From assembly GCF_002993325.1 (NCBI RefSeq), contig NZ_PVNO01000002.1, positions 1 through 64,000 of the forward strand: DNA of 64,000 bases, read 5' to 3'. The stretch is from Alteromonas gracilis. Lineage in GTDB: Bacteria; Pseudomonadota; Gammaproteobacteria; Enterobacterales; Alteromonadaceae. Both the position numbers and the translations under genes were made by a program. How positions within the stretch are numbered: the first letter of the stretch is position 1; every line of letters starts with the position of its first letter. The notes beneath the pieces were generated by a model. The model ran no database searches. It saw only the letters and a program-made list of their open reading frames with translations, and was not told where the DNA came from. Shown one piece after another: positions 1 to 7,709 of this stretch.

Positions 1-23
1 GGCTCTTCATCATTAACGGGGGA
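1..23 (+). repeat. Left terminal inverted repeat of the ISL3 element
   Basis: Begins GGCTCTTCATC and ends AACGGGGGA. It pairs with the repeat at 1278-1300, with mismatches only at positions 7, 9, 10 and 14. The AACGGGGGA inner block is perfectly conserved between the two ends. Confidence 0.88.
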
Positions 24-76
24 CATCCGCATTCATTAAACTGATTTTGCGAAGAATCATTTAATGGAGAGTACAG

Positions 77-1270
77 ATGTCCCACGCAGGTACTATTTTA
101 GGCATAAGTGAGTTAGAAATAGAACGTGTTCATCGACATGATTTTATTGAAGTGTGGGCAAAGCCCACTAAAAAGCCGTTATGCAAGCATTGTGAGAGTC
201 AACATTTACGCATAAAAGCCACACATAAGCGTACTGTGAAGCACACGCGCCAAGGTAATCAGGTGCTAACGCTACATTTAAAGGTACCTAAGTATCATTG
301 TCGATGCTGTGGTCGTTATTTCAGGCACCCTTTTGTTGGGATCCGGCCACGCTATCGAGCGTCGGAGTGCTTTCGCTTAGAAGTCTTTGAAGCGCACCAC
401 GGTGGTGTTACGCAGCGTGGTATCTCACGCACACATCGCATTAGTCCCACTACGGTAGAGCGTTGGTACCAATCACACATCAGCCAAAAATATAAAGAGA
501 TTATCAGTCGCCCCTGCCCAGAGATGCTGGGGATAGATGAACACTTTTTTACCCGTAAGAAGGGTTATGCGACGACGTTTGTAGATTTACGACATCGTAG
601 TGTGTTTGATGTAAAACTGGGACGTTCTGAATTAAGTTTACGCTCGTACTTGCGCCACCTTCCCAATAAAGAAAACGTTAAGCTCATCGCGATAGACTTA
701 TCGGAAACCTATCGTGGTATTGCCAAACGCTATTTCCCTAATGCTGCGATAGTCGCTGACCGTTTTCATGTGGTGCGCTTGATAAACCATCACTTCTTAA
801 AAGCGTGGCAGCAACACCACCCTGAAGGACGTAAGAATCGAGGTTTACTTAGTTTGATGCGACGACATCAATGGCATTTAAGCGAAGAGAAAAACAGCAA
901 TCTACAACGCTACTTAGCTGACTATCCGGTGTTAAAAACACTGTATGAGGTCAAACAGAAGCTCATCAGGTATATGCTGTTAAAGACTATGAATGAAAAA
1001 CGAATGGAGAAGACATTACCGAGGTTCTTAGACTTGCTTGAACAGTTACATCACAGCCCACTTCGTGCACTGGCCAATACCTTAACTTCGTGGTTGCAAC
1101 CTATCATCGCCATGTGGCGCTTTACACGAAACAACGGGATCACTGAAGGCTTCCACAACAAAATGGAAATGATATCAAGAAGAGCGTATGGTTTTAGAAA
1201 CTTTGAAAACTATCGAATAAGAGTGATGACCCATTGTGGATGGGATGGTGTTATCAATCGTGTAAGGTGA
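77..1270 (+). CDS. ISL3 family transposase
   Basis: A 397-residue transposase that would cut and rejoin the element's ends. The N-terminal zinc-ribbon-like part has C36-x2-C39 and C75-x2-C78. A helix-turn-helix-like stretch follows at about 109-130. The DDE-type catalytic domain shows an acidic residue at LGIDEHF (D154), a second in the VADRFHVV block, and a glutamate in GITEGFHNKME near the C-terminus, which is the typical ISL3 arrangement. Length is normal for the family. The start ATG follows a GGAGAG ribosome-binding site. The reading frame is intact. There is no passenger gene in the element. Confidence 0.93.
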   Translation: MSHAGTILGISELEIERVHRHDFIEVWAKPTKKPLCKHCESQHLRIKATHKRTVKHTRQGNQVLTLHLKVPKYHCRCCGRYFRHPFVGIRPRYRASECFRLEVFEAHHGGVTQRGISRTHRISPTTVERWYQSHISQKYKEIISRPCPEMLGIDEHFFTRKKGYATTFVDLRHRSVFDVKLGRSELSLRSYLRHLPNKENVKLIAIDLSETYRGIAKRYFPNAAIVADRFHVVRLINHHFLKAWQQHHPEGRKNRGLLSLMRRHQWHLSEEKNSNLQRYLADYPVLKTLYEVKQKLIRYMLLKTMNEKRMEKTLPRFLDLLEQLHHSPLRALANTLTSWLQPIIAMWRFTRNNGITEGFHNKMEMISRRAYGFRNFENYRIRVMTHCGWDGVINRVR

Positions 1271-1277
1271 ATGCTGA

Positions 1278-1300
1278 TCCCCCGTTTATGGGGTAGAGCC
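1278..1300 (-). repeat. Right terminal inverted repeat of the ISL3 element
   Basis: Read on the minus strand it starts GGCTCTACCCC and ends AACGGGGGA, matching the left end at 19 of 23 positions. The transposase stop lies 7 bases inside it. Confidence 0.88.
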
Positions 1301-1328
1301 ATTTTTTGGAAGAGCTTTATTTCAAACA

Positions 1329-1355
1329 CAAAAAAACCGACTCATAAGTCGGTTT
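1329..1355 (-). terminator. Rho-independent terminator of tRNA-Leu
   Basis: A 9-bp stem (AAACCGACT pairing with AGTCGGTTT, four-base loop) is followed on the minus strand by a T run. It lies just past the tRNA 3' end and would also insulate the gene from the IS element. Confidence 0.85.
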
Positions 1356-1380
1356 CAGTATCTGCTTCTAGAAGAAGAGA

Positions 1381-1467
1381 TGGTACCAGTGGGCGGACTT
1401 GAACCGCCACGCTATCGCTAGCAACGGATTTTGAATCCGTCATGTCTACCAATTCCATCACACTGGC
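1381..1467 (-). tRNA. tRNA-Leu, anticodon CAA (reads UUG)
   Basis: An 87-base class II tRNA. The anticodon stem ACGGA/TCCGT closes the loop TTCAAAA, giving anticodon CAA. A long variable arm follows, then a T arm containing GGTTCAAGTCC. The acceptor stem GCCAGTG pairs with CACTGGT, with one G-U at the end. Discriminator A and an encoded CCA are present. It is a single gene with its own promoter and terminator. Confidence 0.95.
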
Positions 1468-1504
1468 ATAGTGTATAGACATCAACGTGGTGTTGATGCT
1501 TGGC

Positions 1505-1532
1505 ATTATAGCGATGCCGCGCGCCTATACAA
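1505..1532 (-). promoter_or_regulatory. Sigma-70 promoter of tRNA-Leu
   Basis: On the minus strand a perfect TATAAT (1505-1510) lies 16 bases downstream of TTGTAT (1527-1532). The leader before the tRNA contains a 7-bp inverted repeat (CATCAAC and GTTGATG, 1480-1498), which may be a processing feature. Confidence 0.6.
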
Positions 1533-1666
1533 CTACTTTTTGTGCTTTTTATGACTAAGTGCCGAAAGATTGTCCAAAGGCGCTCGCCGCTTGAGCCATT
1601 TCTTATTTTTTGTCACTCGGTATAAGTTCACTCTTATCTTTCAATTAATAACGAGGTATGCCGCCT

Positions 1667-2800
1667 CTACCATCTCTGTAGCGTCCAATTAACTGCAATT
1701 ACCGCAATGATTGAAGATGCAATTGGCATTATCGCTTTGGCGTAAACCTTTACGTTTCGAACAGCCAGTAGCAGCGGTAGCAACAAAGAAACAATGGCGA
1801 GTTGACCTATTTCAACCCCTAAATTGAAGGCCAATACGTTCATTACTAAGCTGCCCGACTGGGCGTTGAGATCACCAAACACGCTGGCGAATCCCATTCC
1901 ATGTAATAGCCCAAAGCCAAAGGTGATAAGGCCTAATCGCATGATGATCGGAAACATGTTGTTTAATGCGGTGATGGCCACCGATAAGGCGATACCTATC
2001 TCTACTATACGGCTATCAAGCGTAATGAAATTGAGTGCTGTGGCCGTTAAGGTAATTGAATGAGCAAGAGTAAATGTGCTCACAAGTATTACCGTATTTT
2101 TAAAAATACGCGCTTTGCTTGCCGCTCTTTCCCAGCGGTTATTGTTCCGACGAAGGTTCACAGTGAGTAAGGTAGCAACCAAAAAGAGAATGTGGTCAAG
2201 CCCGATAAAAATATGCCAAATACCTTGGTATACCATTTCACCAAATTGAGTGATCCAGTCATTGTTTGAAGGGGAAACAGTAATGGATGTTCGCTCGCTG
2301 TCTAATACATATACCCCGTTAAAGTCGTTTAGCGTTATCGATGTGAGTAACTTATGGGTAGGAAAGTCCGCGACAATGCCTGTGTATTGCACGGTTAGCT
2401 CATTTAACTTTGCGCAAGTAACTTGAAGTGGATAGGCCAACAACGATTCTGCGGATATGTTTTTTATAGATGGTGGCGCTGTATTGAGCGCACAGCGCTG
2501 GCCATTATCACTGATGATAACATTGCTCTGTATATAACTGTTTGCCAAGCTATGGTGTCGATTCACCTCGCCCCACGTAAGGCTGCCGTTGTTATCAATA
2601 TCTAACCCAGCAGCGCGACCGATATCTTCGGGTTTTAATAACAGTTCACCGGCCAGCACATTGTCTGACGTGCTATTAAGCGTTAAATAGCCGTTGCTCA
2701 ACTCGTGAGATAAGACATCAGTACTAAGCAGTGTAAACATGAATAGCGCAATAAGCGTGTTAATACTTTTTTGATTGAAAAAGGGGATAGTGCTACACAT
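1667..2800 (-). CDS. HupE/UreJ-type membrane protein with an EF-hand loop
   Basis: A 377-residue envelope protein. A signal peptide covers about residues 10-31. A soluble exported domain follows to about 185. The C-terminal half has about six membrane segments with the histidine motifs of the HupE/UreJ_2 family: WHIFIGLDHILF (from about 194), TLAHSITL and LLHGMGFA. Relatives include nickel permease-like proteins linked to hydrogenase and urease genes. Residues 67-78 fit a 12-residue EF-hand loop exactly (D67, D69, N71, G72, L74, E78), which suggests calcium binding. The start overlaps the end of the upstream TPR-like gene by 8 bases, so it is translationally coupled and last in its operon. 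Metal transport is inference; no hydrogenase or urease gene is in view. Confidence 0.75.
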   Translation of the reverse strand: MCSTIPFFNQKSINTLIALFMFTLLSTDVLSHELSNGYLTLNSTSDNVLAGELLLKPEDIGRAAGLDIDNNGSLTWGEVNRHHSLANSYIQSNVIISDNGQRCALNTAPPSIKNISAESLLAYPLQVTCAKLNELTVQYTGIVADFPTHKLLTSITLNDFNGVYVLDSERTSITVSPSNNDWITQFGEMVYQGIWHIFIGLDHILFLVATLLTVNLRRNNNRWERAASKARIFKNTVILVSTFTLAHSITLTATALNFITLDSRIVEIGIALSVAITALNNMFPIIMRLGLITFGFGLLHGMGFASVFGDLNAQSGSLVMNVLAFNLGVEIGQLAIVSLLLPLLLAVRNVKVYAKAIMPIASSIIAVIAVNWTLQRW

Positions 2801-3863
2801 CAGTGGATACCGCCTCTGCTCGTCGTGCCCGCTCTAGCAATTGCTTATCGCTATTATTTTGCGCATATTGCCAGTTAAGTTCGGCAAACTTTAAAGCTAG
2901 GGCATAGTTTGGTTCTACCTCTAAAAAGTAAGTCGCGACTTGTGCAGCGTGTGAGCTATCTTCACGCCAAACGCGGATCTCCATATTTTTAGCTAACTGA
3001 GATTGCACGGGAGAGGTTTGAATGCCCTGTGCTCGTTCTGCCTTAGCCCATTGAAGGAGCAAGCCATCATCGGCAGTAGATATGTCAGGTACAGAAGCCT
3101 CCAAAGTCTCGGTTATGATTTTAAAATTGCCGAGTGAAGTGTGCGCTTCTGCCCAAACCAGCAAAGCGCTAATCGGAAGCTGTGAGAATTCCGTTTTGCC
3201 TAATAACTGAAGTGCCTCTTCAGGATTGCCTAATTGTAGCGTCATGTCTGCAAGCACTTCATAAAACCATTCTTGTTCAGTATGTGTGGCTGAACCGGTA
3301 TATACTTCAAATGCTTTAAGCTTTTGTAGTAACCTAGGTTCAGCTTTTTGCGAAAAATCTGCGTTTACCATACAGGTAAAGGCAATCAAGAAGCTGGTTT
3401 TTCCAACTAACTGTTCGCAATATTGTTTTGCCTGTTTTGCGTTGCCCCGCTGAATATTGATATCAGCAAGAAGCAAATGCGCAGCCGGGGAGCGGTAATG
3501 TGATATTTGTGCTAAATGCTGCTCAGCTTGCTCAAATTTATGAATACCTTGAAGTAACCTAGCTTCAAGAACAACAAGACGCTCTTTTTGACCTGGATTT
3601 AATGCGTCATAGTTATTTCGCATTGCACGTGTAAAGCGTTCTACACGGTCCCGTTCATTGCCCTGTGCAAAAAGATATCGGCTTTCTGATAAAAGTTTTT
3701 CTGCTTCATCAAAGCCTTTAATTGATGCGTGCTGGGGCTCCCAGGTTGCTATGACCGTGTTGTAATTTAATGCTTCGTTTTGAATGTTTGCTGCATTAGA
3801 TTCGTTTATAAGCATTGGGTTTGAAAGTAGGAGGGTGAAAGCAAACGTTTTAATAAACTGCAT
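2793..3863 (-). CDS. Exported TPR-like helical repeat protein
   Basis: A 356-residue protein with a signal peptide (MQFIKTFAFTLLLSNPML) followed by helical tetratricopeptide-like repeats over most of its length, such as the HLLLADINIQRGNAKQAKQY block. The ATG at 3863 was chosen over an upstream in-frame start because an AAAGGAAA ribosome-binding site precedes it and the signal peptide begins there. TPR proteins usually act as scaffolds; the likely place is the periplasm. It sits between the lipoprotein gene and the HupE-like gene and overlaps the latter by 8 bases, so the three products probably act together. The specific role is unknown. Confidence 0.72.
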   Translation of the reverse strand: MQFIKTFAFTLLLSNPMLINESNAANIQNEALNYNTVIATWEPQHASIKGFDEAEKLLSESRYLFAQGNERDRVERFTRAMRNNYDALNPGQKERLVVLEARLLQGIHKFEQAEQHLAQISHYRSPAAHLLLADINIQRGNAKQAKQYCEQLVGKTSFLIAFTCMVNADFSQKAEPRLLQKLKAFEVYTGSATHTEQEWFYEVLADMTLQLGNPEEALQLLGKTEFSQLPISALLVWAEAHTSLGNFKIITETLEASVPDISTADDGLLLQWAKAERAQGIQTSPVQSQLAKNMEIRVWREDSSHAAQVATYFLEVEPNYALALKFAELNWQYAQNNSDKQLLERARRAEAVSTDV

Positions 3864-3933
3864 TGTCGTTTCCTTTAAAAAAGCCTTCCATGGCTTTACG
3901 GTTGACACTGTTTTCCGCTACTGATGCAGACTG

Positions 3934-4509
3934 TTAATCGATGAGTAAATCGTCGAAAGTCGTATCATCAGCATCCTGTGTGAACTCTCTTCCGTTAATT
4001 GGTAGTGGTTCATCGGTAGGGTCTTGGTTAAATGCATCACGGGTATAGCTAGAAAACGATACCTGCTGAGCTTCTATGGTTACAGAAACCGATGCAGTCA
4101 CCTCAGGGTTCACACCATCTGACACGGTAAACGTAAAGCTATCGCTACCCGTTACTTGAGCGTTAGGTGTGTAAGTGAAGCTTCCATCAGCGTTAACTAC
4201 AGCACTACCTAAGCTACCGTTTTCTCCAAGGCCGAAGGTAAGCGAATCGCCATCTTCATCTGTCGCAGTTAACGTACCATCAAAGGCAATATCAGCTTGC
4301 GTCGTCAGCATCTGATCCACCGCTACTGGTGCAACATTTTCCTCGGGTGGCGTGTAATCGTCGTCATCATCGCTGTCAAAGCAGCCCGAAAGCGCTAATA
4401 CCAATCCCGATATGACCCAAACTCGGCGAGAGCGAGCGTTCGCTGAAGCAAAGCGCGCAATCGAAAATTGGCTGGAGTCATGATTAAATAATGTTTTCTT
4501 CATAGGCAT
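3934..4509 (-). CDS. Acidic lipoprotein with one cadherin/VCBS-like domain
   Basis: A 191-residue predicted lipoprotein. A long N-region with an arginine pair (R28-R29) leads to a hydrophobic stretch and lipobox L40-S-G-C43. The lipidated cysteine is followed by a run of acidic residues (FDSDDDDDY). Residues about 58-147 form a bacterial cadherin-like or VCBS-type beta-sandwich, with the marks TATDEDGDSLTF and DGSFTYTPN; such domains often bind calcium. The C-terminal 40 residues are acidic and low in complexity. It starts 12 bases after the DUF4331 gene ends, with an AAGGA ribosome-binding site. A role as a surface or periplasmic partner of the DUF4331 protein is inferred from position. Confidence 0.72.
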   Translation of the reverse strand: MPMKKTLFNHDSSQFSIARFASANARSRRVWVISGLVLALSGCFDSDDDDDYTPPEENVAPVAVDQMLTTQADIAFDGTLTATDEDGDSLTFGLGENGSLGSAVVNADGSFTYTPNAQVTGSDSFTFTVSDGVNPEVTASVSVTIEAQQVSFSSYTRDAFNQDPTDEPLPINGREFTQDADDTTFDDLLID

Positions 4510-4520
4510 AATTGCGTTCC

Positions 4521-6113
4521 TTATTCTGAACCAGCAAGCGGTGTTTTAAGGTAAGGGAATGCGTTATCAATCATGCTGGCGTCTACAGGTGCGCCGTCAG
4601 TGAAAGGTACGGTGCCCACACTCGCATCTTCTGGTGCACATAAACCTAAATCAGTGTCTTCACCCGCTACTGGAATAGGGTGACATAGGCGTCCCATCAC
4701 TACGCGAAGTGCAATGTCTACCACGTCATCACCTGGGCGACGACCGTTAGGGAAACCAGCTAAATCGTTTCCTGCTACACCAAAGGCCGACTGTGATTCA
4801 GCAGGTGTTGCCGGAATTCCAGTGTTCAGGCGAAGCATTTCAGATGCAGTTACGGTAGCTTGTTGATTAACACCTGGGAAACCAGTTAGGAACGCTGTTA
4901 CCAAGTCCGTGCGAGGGAAGTTAGTTGGTGCAAGAGTTTCAATCTCCGTACCCAGCGTGGTATTTACCGCATCTTTGAAAAGAATGTTAAGTAACTCAGG
5001 CAGCGATGGGTGAGTCACATAATCAGCGAATTGACCATCATTGCTAGGGTGAGAGGTTGAGAACTTATCCTTATCACCGATACCAATTACCAGTTCATTC
5101 ACAAGCGGACTACCTAGACGAGAAACCTGTGTCATCGCTCCACCGTTAGTTTCTGGTTTTTCAAACGTCGCATCTGGGTTAAGAATGCGAGCTTGAGGTA
5201 AGCTTGCCGTTGTCCAGCCGCCAATTACGCCATTTCCTTCGCCAGTCACACACGCAGCAGGCACTTCAATAGAAAGTGCGGTTACGTTCTTGTCTGCCAA
5301 GTCATCGTTCATCGCGCTTTGAGTAATACCGCCCGGGAACCCTTCGCCATCGCCTGCACCCGGCGCACTGTCACCTTCAACAGGTACATAATTTACAAGG
5401 TCAAAAGTTTTGCCCAAATTTACGACGAAGGGGTCTTTACGTTGTCCTACGAATACTTTAGCCATGTCGTCACAACCAGGAATGTTGAACGAATAGATAA
5501 AGCTTTGGGCATAACGGGCGTATTCCGCTTCACTTGTGAAGGTTTTATTGCCGATATAATCAAGGGGCTTTTTGAACATATCGCCCATTGCAGGCGTTAG
5601 CGTTGTACGCGTACCTGTTTTAATGTCGCCACTTACCATTGTAAGGCTGTACATCTCTGAAAAGTTTGCCGCGCTTGAATCATCTGCACTGATACCGCCA
5701 ACGTTTTTAAGCGGTACTTTTACCATCTTTTTATCGCCTTCTGGGCCGATGGGTAGCGCTATACCTTCGTTATCAGCAGCTAGCATGTTATTAAAATTAA
5801 AAACAAAGCTAATGTCTTCTACAGCATCACCATCGTTATCGATATGAATGGCGTAGTGTGCATTCGGGTCCATAGCAAAGTAGTTTGGGCCGCCGTATGC
5901 ATCCTGCAATGGAATGTAGTTTGCGATAAAAGTAACGTAGCCTTCTCGGCCTTGTTCATAACTGTTAAATGCGTAGAAGTCAGTGCTGTCTAGCGCTGGA
6001 TGACGAGTAATGTTCGGTGCTTCTCTATGGCTTGACGCGACTGCGCCCGCTGTTATGGCTGCACAAGTAACAGCAACGGCCAAAGACAAGGTTTTGCGTT
6101 TAAATTGGATCAT
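4521..6113 (-). CDS. DUF4331 family exported protein
   Basis: A 530-residue secreted protein of the DUF4331 family, of unknown biochemical function. The hallmark start of the mature region is visible: SSHREAP, then DSTDFYAF, then a DNDGDAVEDISFVFNF strand block resembling a calcium-binding loop. A signal peptide covers residues 1-27 (ending TAGAVA). The ATG at 6113 is preferred to an in-frame start 63 bases upstream because it opens directly into the signal peptide and because the candidate ECF promoter lies between the two. It is the first gene of a four-gene operon with the lipoprotein, TPR-like and HupE-like genes. Confidence 0.85.
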   Translation of the reverse strand: MIQFKRKTLSLAVAVTCAAITAGAVASSHREAPNITRHPALDSTDFYAFNSYEQGREGYVTFIANYIPLQDAYGGPNYFAMDPNAHYAIHIDNDGDAVEDISFVFNFNNMLAADNEGIALPIGPEGDKKMVKVPLKNVGGISADDSSAANFSEMYSLTMVSGDIKTGTRTTLTPAMGDMFKKPLDYIGNKTFTSEAEYARYAQSFIYSFNIPGCDDMAKVFVGQRKDPFVVNLGKTFDLVNYVPVEGDSAPGAGDGEGFPGGITQSAMNDDLADKNVTALSIEVPAACVTGEGNGVIGGWTTASLPQARILNPDATFEKPETNGGAMTQVSRLGSPLVNELVIGIGDKDKFSTSHPSNDGQFADYVTHPSLPELLNILFKDAVNTTLGTEIETLAPTNFPRTDLVTAFLTGFPGVNQQATVTASEMLRLNTGIPATPAESQSAFGVAGNDLAGFPNGRRPGDDVVDIALRVVMGRLCHPIPVAGEDTDLGLCAPEDASVGTVPFTDGAPVDASMIDNAFPYLKTPLAGSE

Positions 6114-6148
6114 GTCGAGTCTCTCTGTTTTTATGAGTTCAAAAGTTA

Positions 6149-6174
6149 AACGGCTGAGCCTTGGCTTTAGATGC
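6149..6174 (-). promoter_or_regulatory. Candidate ECF-sigma promoter of the DUF4331 operon
   Basis: On the minus strand GCATC (6170-6174) and CGTT (6149-6152) are separated by 17 bases, about 36 bases before the DUF4331 ATG. The same two blocks with the same spacing lie before the TonB receptor gene at 9804-9829. CGTT-type -10 elements are known for several ECF sigma factors. The assignment to the neighbouring sigma gene is inference. Confidence 0.6.
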
Positions 6175-6223
6175 AAAATAATTTAAAAAAATGAAAAAAA
6201 GTTTTTATAGAAAGTTTAAATAT

Positions 6224-6250
6224 AAAAAAGGCCACATGAACAGTGGCCTT
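6224..6250 (-). terminator. Rho-independent terminator after the anti-sigma gene
   Basis: An 8-bp stem, AAGGCCAC with GTGGCCTT, has a seven-base loop and is followed on the minus strand by a run of six T. It separates the sigma/anti-sigma operon from the DUF4331 operon, so the latter needs its own promoter. Confidence 0.88.
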
Positions 6251-6277
6251 AGAATGTGTCGTTTTTTGCTAGAAAAT

Positions 6278-7012
6278 TTAAACTGACACGATAGGAGCAA
6301 TATAAAGTACTTCGGTCGGCGAGCCAGTCACCGAACCGCCTGGCGCTTCTAAACTAACAGCAAGAGCTGCGATACTTTGACTAAGTAAAATGTCGGGTGT
6401 AGCCCGAGTATCTCCGTTAGCCTCCGGTAGAAGCCCGAGCGAAATCGGTGCTTCGCCGTTTGCTGGAACCATCCAGAGTTCATAGTCTTTATCTGCAAGG
6501 GCAACAAAGGCATCAGTCACCTTAACGTTCATACTATCGCCTGAAACTTCTATTACCCACAATGGCGTATTGTCTGCGTTGTTGACCACGGCAATATGCG
6601 ATACGACAGGAGCAGGTACAGGCTGCATAACGAAAAGCAATACGGCCAACACCATTGCTGCAGCTGTGGATATGAATGATAAGTTCTTCCAGCGTTTCTG
6701 CTTTTCTTTCTCAAAGTCGATGACCTCGCCAGACTTGCTGGAGGATTGTGTATCGCTAGCTACGGAGGCGTCGTTAGCGGCTTTATGCCCAAGTTTTACT
6801 TGGATGTTTTCCCACACGTTGTCTGGCGGCGTCACAGGCGGGAGCGTCTCCGCAAAGCCGGTTAGATATTGTTCCCACTGGGCCGTTGCATCGCTCACCG
6901 CTTGATATTGCATCATTAACTTTTGATAGCGTGTGCGCGCTTTACCTCTAAGGGTACCAACAACGTATTCCGCTGCCAGTGCATTAAGTCGTTCTTCTTT
7001 CAAATAATTCAT
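6278..7012 (-). CDS. RskA-type transmembrane anti-sigma factor
   Basis: A 244-residue inner-membrane anti-sigma factor. The cytoplasmic N-terminus (about 1-90) has the ALAAEYVVGTLRGKAR block typical of the sigma-binding domain. One membrane helix lies near residues 110-128. The periplasmic C-terminal domain matches the anti-sigma-K type (WVIEVSGDS, DYELWMVP, LAVSLEAPGGS). No zinc motif of the HxxxCxxC kind is seen. The ATG at 7012 overlaps the sigma stop as ATGA, which favours it over a GTG four codons upstream. It should hold the adjacent sigma factor inactive until an envelope signal triggers release. Confidence 0.85.
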   Translation of the reverse strand: MNYLKEERLNALAAEYVVGTLRGKARTRYQKLMMQYQAVSDATAQWEQYLTGFAETLPPVTPPDNVWENIQVKLGHKAANDASVASDTQSSSKSGEVIDFEKEKQKRWKNLSFISTAAAMVLAVLLFVMQPVPAPVVSHIAVVNNADNTPLWVIEVSGDSMNVKVTDAFVALADKDYELWMVPANGEAPISLGLLPEANGDTRATPDILLSQSIAALAVSLEAPGGSVTGSPTEVLYIAPIVSV

Positions 7013-7542
7013 AGTGACAGGCACCTCTGCAAGCTCTGCAAGCCTCGTCTTATCCAGCTTTTGATTGTACCAAGGGGCGAGGCCAAGTGACTCACCACTT
7101 CTTGATGAGACATACCGTTAACGTAAGCTAAGTGAATGGCTTGGCGCTGAGGGCCGTCTAATTCATCCAAGCACGCGGCTAGTCTGGCTTGCTCTGCACC
7201 CAGTTTGACATTTTGCGAGCTTTCTACTCCCGATGGTGCATCATCGTTTAGCTCAACTTCGTTTCTTACATTGTGATAGCGAATTAAGTCCAGTGCTCGA
7301 TAGCGCGCAATGCTTACCATCCAAGTCAACACCGTGCCTTTGCCTCGCTGGTAATTGCCTGCGTTGTGCCATATTTTTATGTAAGCATCTTGTGTGGCTT
7401 CATCGGCAAGCTCTGGCCGTTTTAGTAGCTTTAAAGCAACTGCATAAAGCTGTGGGCTGGTTATTTTATAAAGCTCTGCGAAGGCTTTTTTGTCACCGTC
7501 TGCTGTTTTACACAGCAAAGGGAACAAAGTTTCATGTTCCAT
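7009..7542 (-). CDS. ECF RNA polymerase sigma factor
   Basis: A 177-residue group 4 (ECF) sigma factor with only regions 2 and 4. Region 2 covers about 18-90 (ADEATQDAYIKIW, and the DNA-melting WMVSIARYRALDLIR). Region 4 covers about 118-172 (HLAYVNGMSHQEVVSHLASPLGTIKSWIRRGL), which forms the -35-binding helix-turn-helix. A GGAG ribosome-binding site lies 7 bases before the ATG. It is coupled to the RskA-like anti-sigma gene by an ATGA overlap. The likely targets are the flanking DUF4331 operon and TonB receptor gene, which share a promoter-like motif. No copy of that motif is seen before the sigma gene itself, so autoregulation is not evident. Confidence 0.92.
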   Translation of the reverse strand: MEHETLFPLLCKTADGDKKAFAELYKITSPQLYAVALKLLKRPELADEATQDAYIKIWHNAGNYQRGKGTVLTWMVSIARYRALDLIRYHNVRNEVELNDDAPSGVESSQNVKLGAEQARLAACLDELDGPQRQAIHLAYVNGMSHQEVVSHLASPLGTIKSWIRRGLQSLQRCLSL

Positions 7543-7658
7543 CGTTGCTCCTACCTTTTATTGTTATGGCACCATTTACACAATGAGACTTACTATTGAA
7601 AAATGCTGCTTCTAAGTATTTAAACTAGCACGCTTTTTAAACATTCACATAAAATATT

Positions 7659-7683
7659 GCGGCGCCAAAAGGGCCAGCGCCGC
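7659..7683 (-). terminator. GC-rich hairpin, probable terminator of the TonB receptor gene
   Basis: GCGGCGC pairs with GCGCCGC around an 11-base loop and is followed on the minus strand by AATATTTTAT. The T run is poor, so termination may be partial and some readthrough into the sigma gene is possible. Confidence 0.5.
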
Positions 7684-7709
7684 TATTACCATTAAAAGTT
7701 TCTGCGCGG

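Larger units (their letters stand above)
1..1300 (+). mobile_element. Complete ISL3-family insertion sequence
   Basis: A 1300-base element bounded by imperfect 23-base terminal inverted repeats that agree at 19 of 23 positions and begin GGCTCT, as ISL3-family ends commonly do. It holds one transposase gene that fills most of its length. The left repeat starts at the first base of the window, so the flanking target duplication (usually 8 bases in this family) cannot be checked. The base run just outside the right end is ATTTTTTG. The transposase frame is open throughout, so the copy may be active. It lies 80 bases from the 3' end of a tRNA-Leu gene. Confidence 0.9.

Noticed and set aside
1381-1467. 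tRNA-Leu as an attachment site for an integrated island
   Set aside because: No integrase gene and no duplicate of the tRNA 3' end was noticed; the nearby element is an ISL3 copy, which does not use tRNA attachment sites.
1480-1498. Hairpin in the tRNA-Leu leader as a riboswitch or attenuator
   Set aside because: It is only a 7-bp inverted repeat close to a normal tRNA promoter; nothing indicates regulation.
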